Positions 6,701-7,807 of a stretch of 7,807 nt of DNA are shown here, piece after piece. Every line of letters begins with the position of its first letter. Positions within the stretch are counted from its first letter, which is position 1. Origin of the DNA: JAGXIT01 sp964393815. GTDB taxonomy: Bacteria > Patescibacteriota > Saccharimonadia > Saccharimonadales > UBA4665. The notes under the pieces are model-generated. The model worked only from the letters and a program-made list of their open reading frames with translations. It was not told the origin of the DNA and made no database searches. The position numbers were made by a program, and so were the translations under genes. Where the stretch lies: contig CAYMUP010000039.1 of assembly GCA_964393815.1 (NCBI GenBank), forward strand, positions 1-7,807. The letters are read 5' to 3'.

Positions 6701-7807
6701 CGGATGCCAAAGTTGCGGCTCTCCATTGGCTCCGAGTTTGGCTATATACACGCTAGTCTGCGGAGTACCACTTGAGTTTGACCCTCCGATGGCATAGAGG
6801 AATCCATTGTAGGCGACAAGAGAGAGCCCATTGAGCGCTGTCGGCAGATTATAGGCACTTTCGTTACACCAGCCGCTGCATGCACCGACACCTGGGTTCG
6901 GCGCTTCTATAGCTCTGGTCGTCGGATTGAAATGCGCCCATGCGACAGCATTAGTTATAGTCGACGAGGTATCGAGGTAGCTTATAAAAACTGTTCCGTC
7001 AACTCCTGACGAAGTAGCACCGAATGTCTTCGCACCGTTGCCGCCGTCGCCTGCGCCTTGGCGGTTTGCATCGCCGCTGTTCCCAGGAGTCTGTCCGCTT
7101 CCGGCTGTTTGCACCTGGCTCGAGCCAGTAGCCAGACCGCTGCCGCCACCGCCGCCACCGCCATATCGGTTACCTGAGGCCGAGGCACTACCGCCGCCGC
7201 CACCACCGTACCGCCCGCCACCGCCACCACCTCCTCCTTCGCACGAAGCCGCATTTCCTCTTTTACCCCCGCCGCCGGTACCACCTGCGCCGCCCGTTTG
7301 GCCCACTACGCTCGTATTACAGTTTGTTCCAGAGCCGCCGCCGTTTCCTCCAGCGTTTGCTACACCGGCAGCCCCGGCTCCGCCCCCGGTACCTGCTGTG
7401 CCGCCTGCGCCCCCGGCCGTCGCCGTACCGCGGCCTCCGCCGCCACCGGTGCCAGCCACACCATTCACACCGTTCGTGCCGCCCCCGGCACCACCCAGAG
7501 CATTGCCTCCCGAACCACGACTACCACCACCTCCGCCGCCACCGCCTGCTTGTAACAGGAAGGTGCCTCCACGTCGTACAGCACTGTAACCACCCCCGTC
7601 GCCTCCATCGCTCACCGCTTGTGCAGAGAGGCCGCCTGTACCAACCACAACTGTCAAGTTCTCTGAAGGTGTTACCGTCAGCACCGCTTTGGAATATCCG
7701 CCGCCACCGCCATTACCGCCACTTCCTGATCCACCGTTTCCGGCGCCGCCCCCTCCCCCTGCTCCCCAGACCTGTACCGTAAGGTTCGTAACCCCGGCAG
7801 GAACTGT
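3311..7807 (-). CDS. Giant Gly-rich / Kelch-repeat surface protein (5' end beyond window)
   Basis: The frame is open from the right edge to TAA 3311-3313: 1498 residues are visible and the N-terminus, with any signal peptide, is missing. A GTG at 7684 is internal, because the frame continues upstream with coherent sequence (TVPAGVTNLTVQVWGAGGGG). Residues 1-278 are a glycine-dominated domain. Residues about 322-1352 hold 17 Kelch-like units, each with a strand ending in Gly-Gly (NGYLYVVGG type) followed by a second half of the type N-x-D-G-S-L-x-x-W, so one or more beta-propellers are expected. Residues about 1353-1498 form a compact C-terminal domain ending in PSKRMIHGKTFTQG and a Cys-bounded tail. 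All 26 cysteines can pair. Propellers of this kind bind proteins or glycans; an adhesin or host-contact role is inferred. A Kelch-like galactose-oxidase relative is possible, but I see no catalytic signature. Confidence 0.9.
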   Translation of the reverse strand, partial: TVPAGVTNLTVQVWGAGGGGGAGNGGSGSGGNGGGGGYSKAVLTVTPSENLTVVVGTGGLSAQAVSDGGDGGGYSAVRRGGTFLLQAGGGGGGGGSRGSGGNALGGAGGGTNGVNGVAGTGGGGGRGTATAGGAGGTAGTGGGAGAAGVANAGGNGGGSGTNCNTSVVGQTGGAGGTGGGGKRGNAASCEGGGGGGGGRYGGGGGGSASASGNRYGGGGGGGSGLATGSSQVQTAGSGQTPGNSGDANRQGAGDGGNGAKTFGATSSGVDGTVFISYLDTSSTITNAVAWAHFNPTTRAIEAPNPGVGACSGWCNESAYNLPTALNGLSLVAYNGFLYAIGGSNSSGTPQTSVYIAKLGANGEPQLWHPTDTNINNWTYWYSDTSLTNARSMFGAVAYNNRLYILGGLTTSNGVLGTNIVQYANINPTGTLSTWTSAGMQPLTSAKYGMTAQVYNDNLYVIGGAATFSGTPMSTVEYSRLNSDGTMNPWKATSGLKSGRLTLGGSFSTIWGAYIYVAGGCSALNASGYCTSIASDVQLASINADGSLDQFNTILNLANTRIGHTLIAWQGGLYRLGGCRAQDTGSGACTDTVLDVDYGVINPEGEASTVANSVPSGTAPCAGGNPYGCDLPGVGIVGNVLNGSAIMNGYLYIWGGCDNTSSGCTNTSRTVAYTSIGSDGSLTKPVSCGTWSSVDSYCYNLTSLPYTNGVGAPSSAIANGYIYSIGGFYSTGTSSGGMVGTIYYAQPDPANGSITSWSATDMTSAGATDVSYAYSFARANPSQASTAPFNLYILGGCIGATGIGCPSTGGYTPRVYKCNLAVTGAPSGCSMTNQLQIGTVPGATAAGLGAMAGTVYANYIYLMGGLAQGATDLTTTRYAKIDDNNNIVAVSGNEWIESANETFYGRRRGSGFGYNGYLYVVGGYDGSTGGGGVLADIEFAKINVSDGSIGPWKVSSVNIDQRWGLSMTVSNSYAYVIGGCVNGDAPTCNAGGQTNSIQTFQIYNNNSGAVAQYNSGASPGVDRIGGSSVVAGGYIYYAGGCVDIACSSTSNATYYAQLDKYGDFASGWNTGGTLPSGVAWGKLLQTGGTLYYVGGQSGAAATTAQSAVYYSTGITAGNPTWAATGVGITNSGGTAQPRTQFGAATWNGRLYVVGGYNSAGVVQSSVLVSPQLATGGNISSNWSSGSTSFNVARAGLSALAYANNLYLLGGNDGTNYLSDVQFSQINSNTGNAGSWRYSTSLPGAQSDGDAFAANGYIYVVGGRSSAATCRPVTLFAPISANTTIASGNDPTGVGAWSETNQKYTGSRYGAAATYSNGRVYILGGGCGSIVASGDRSYYATLKSQPQVAKYSRFIDADSDVFPNGFLMNGLDNSIGARWQTRYRSSTAASGSWGADTAVGDTTLGSVYPYAPKDGMGTNTSFARYYFIHVSIDASQTFGYPEDVLRGPTIADISLLYTADPSKRMIHGKTFTQGLQQPLDTPCRRGAAVPGDANYYCPLP
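3752..6841 (-). repeat. Seventeen Kelch-like units
   Basis: The Gly-Gly that ends the second strand of each unit falls at visible residues 341, 406, 462, 518, 576, 654, 725, 794, 863, 921, 977, 1038, 1093, 1153, 1208, 1260 and 1322. The spacing is 52-78 residues, mostly 55-62. Typical units read LYVIGG, LYVVGG or IYVVGG followed by a loop and a strand of the type V-x-Y-A-K-I-N. Units 4, 5, 6, 8, 11 and 12 place a cysteine directly after GG and a second one 5-10 residues later. Seventeen units are too many for one propeller of normal size, so two or three propellers in series are likely. Divergence at DNA level is high, so this is an old expansion. Confidence 0.85.
6974..7807 (-). other. Glycine-rich domain of the Kelch protein
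   Basis: Visible residues 1-278. It opens with TVPAGVTNLTVQVWGAGGGG and continues with SKAVLTVTPSENLTVVVGTGG, the usual start of the Gly-rich domain family found in phage tail tips and bacterial surface proteins. Runs of up to nine Gly follow, with Gly/Ala/Asn spacing at about 85-225, two cysteines (163, 189) and a closing strand (GVDGTVFISYLD). A polyglycine-II-like packed sheet, as in some phage adhesins, is possible by analogy. The DNA is a biased GGN/CCN low-complexity stretch. Confidence 0.8.

Noticed and set aside
7038..7589. 183-codon plus-strand frame rich in proline
   Set aside because: It is the antisense of the GGN-rich glycine domain: Pro codons arise from the complement of Gly codons. 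It has no start context, signal peptide or neighbours.
7682..7684. GTG at 7684 as the start of the Kelch gene
   Set aside because: The frame continues to the right edge with 41 further residues that form a recognisable Gly-rich domain start, so the GTG is an internal valine codon.
7749..7767. G-rich minus-strand tract as a G-quadruplex
   Set aside because: Only three runs of four or five G are present, and they are explained by Gly codons of the glycine-rich domain.

Overview
All four supportable genes in this window lie on the minus strand. The window looks like a surface-protein locus of a Candidate Phyla Radiation (Patescibacteria) bacterium, most likely Candidatus Saccharibacteria (TM7). 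That placement is inferred from very large exported proteins that combine Gly-rich, Kelch-like and tail-fibre-like modules with closely paired cysteines, from the lack of clear Shine-Dalgarno sequences before the starts, and from protein styles I associate with that group. No marker gene is present, so the placement is provisional. The standard genetic code fits: long frames are open with TGA read as stop.

Layout in the direction of transcription, right to left. (1) Positions 7807-3311 encode the C-terminal 1498 residues of a giant protein that begins outside the window. It has a glycine-dominated domain, then 17 Kelch-like beta-propeller units, then a compact C-terminal domain with a distinctive tail. 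(2) After a 24-base gap, positions 3286-2501 encode a 261-residue single-pass membrane protein, probably co-transcribed with (1). (3) A good sigma70-type promoter at about 2421-2450 and a very A-rich leader precede a 39-codon, Arg/Lys-rich small ORF at 2352-2233. A strong intrinsic terminator at 2180-2220 follows it. (4) An AT-rich intergenic stretch of about 350 bases carries an extended -10 promoter and short repeats. It precedes a second large exported protein that starts at 1831 and runs off the left edge after 610 residues. This protein has a signal peptide, a beta-sandwich-like N-terminal domain and phage-tail-fibre-like repeats.

The two large proteins look like independent adhesins or cell-surface structures. 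Almost every cysteine in both falls into a close pair, as expected for disulfide-stabilised proteins outside the membrane. The 261-residue membrane protein may accompany the Kelch protein, but its role cannot be read from sequence. I see no RNA genes, CRISPR array, transposon, integrase or attachment site. The positive-strand open frames are antisense shadows, including a long Pro-rich one opposite the Gly-rich domain.
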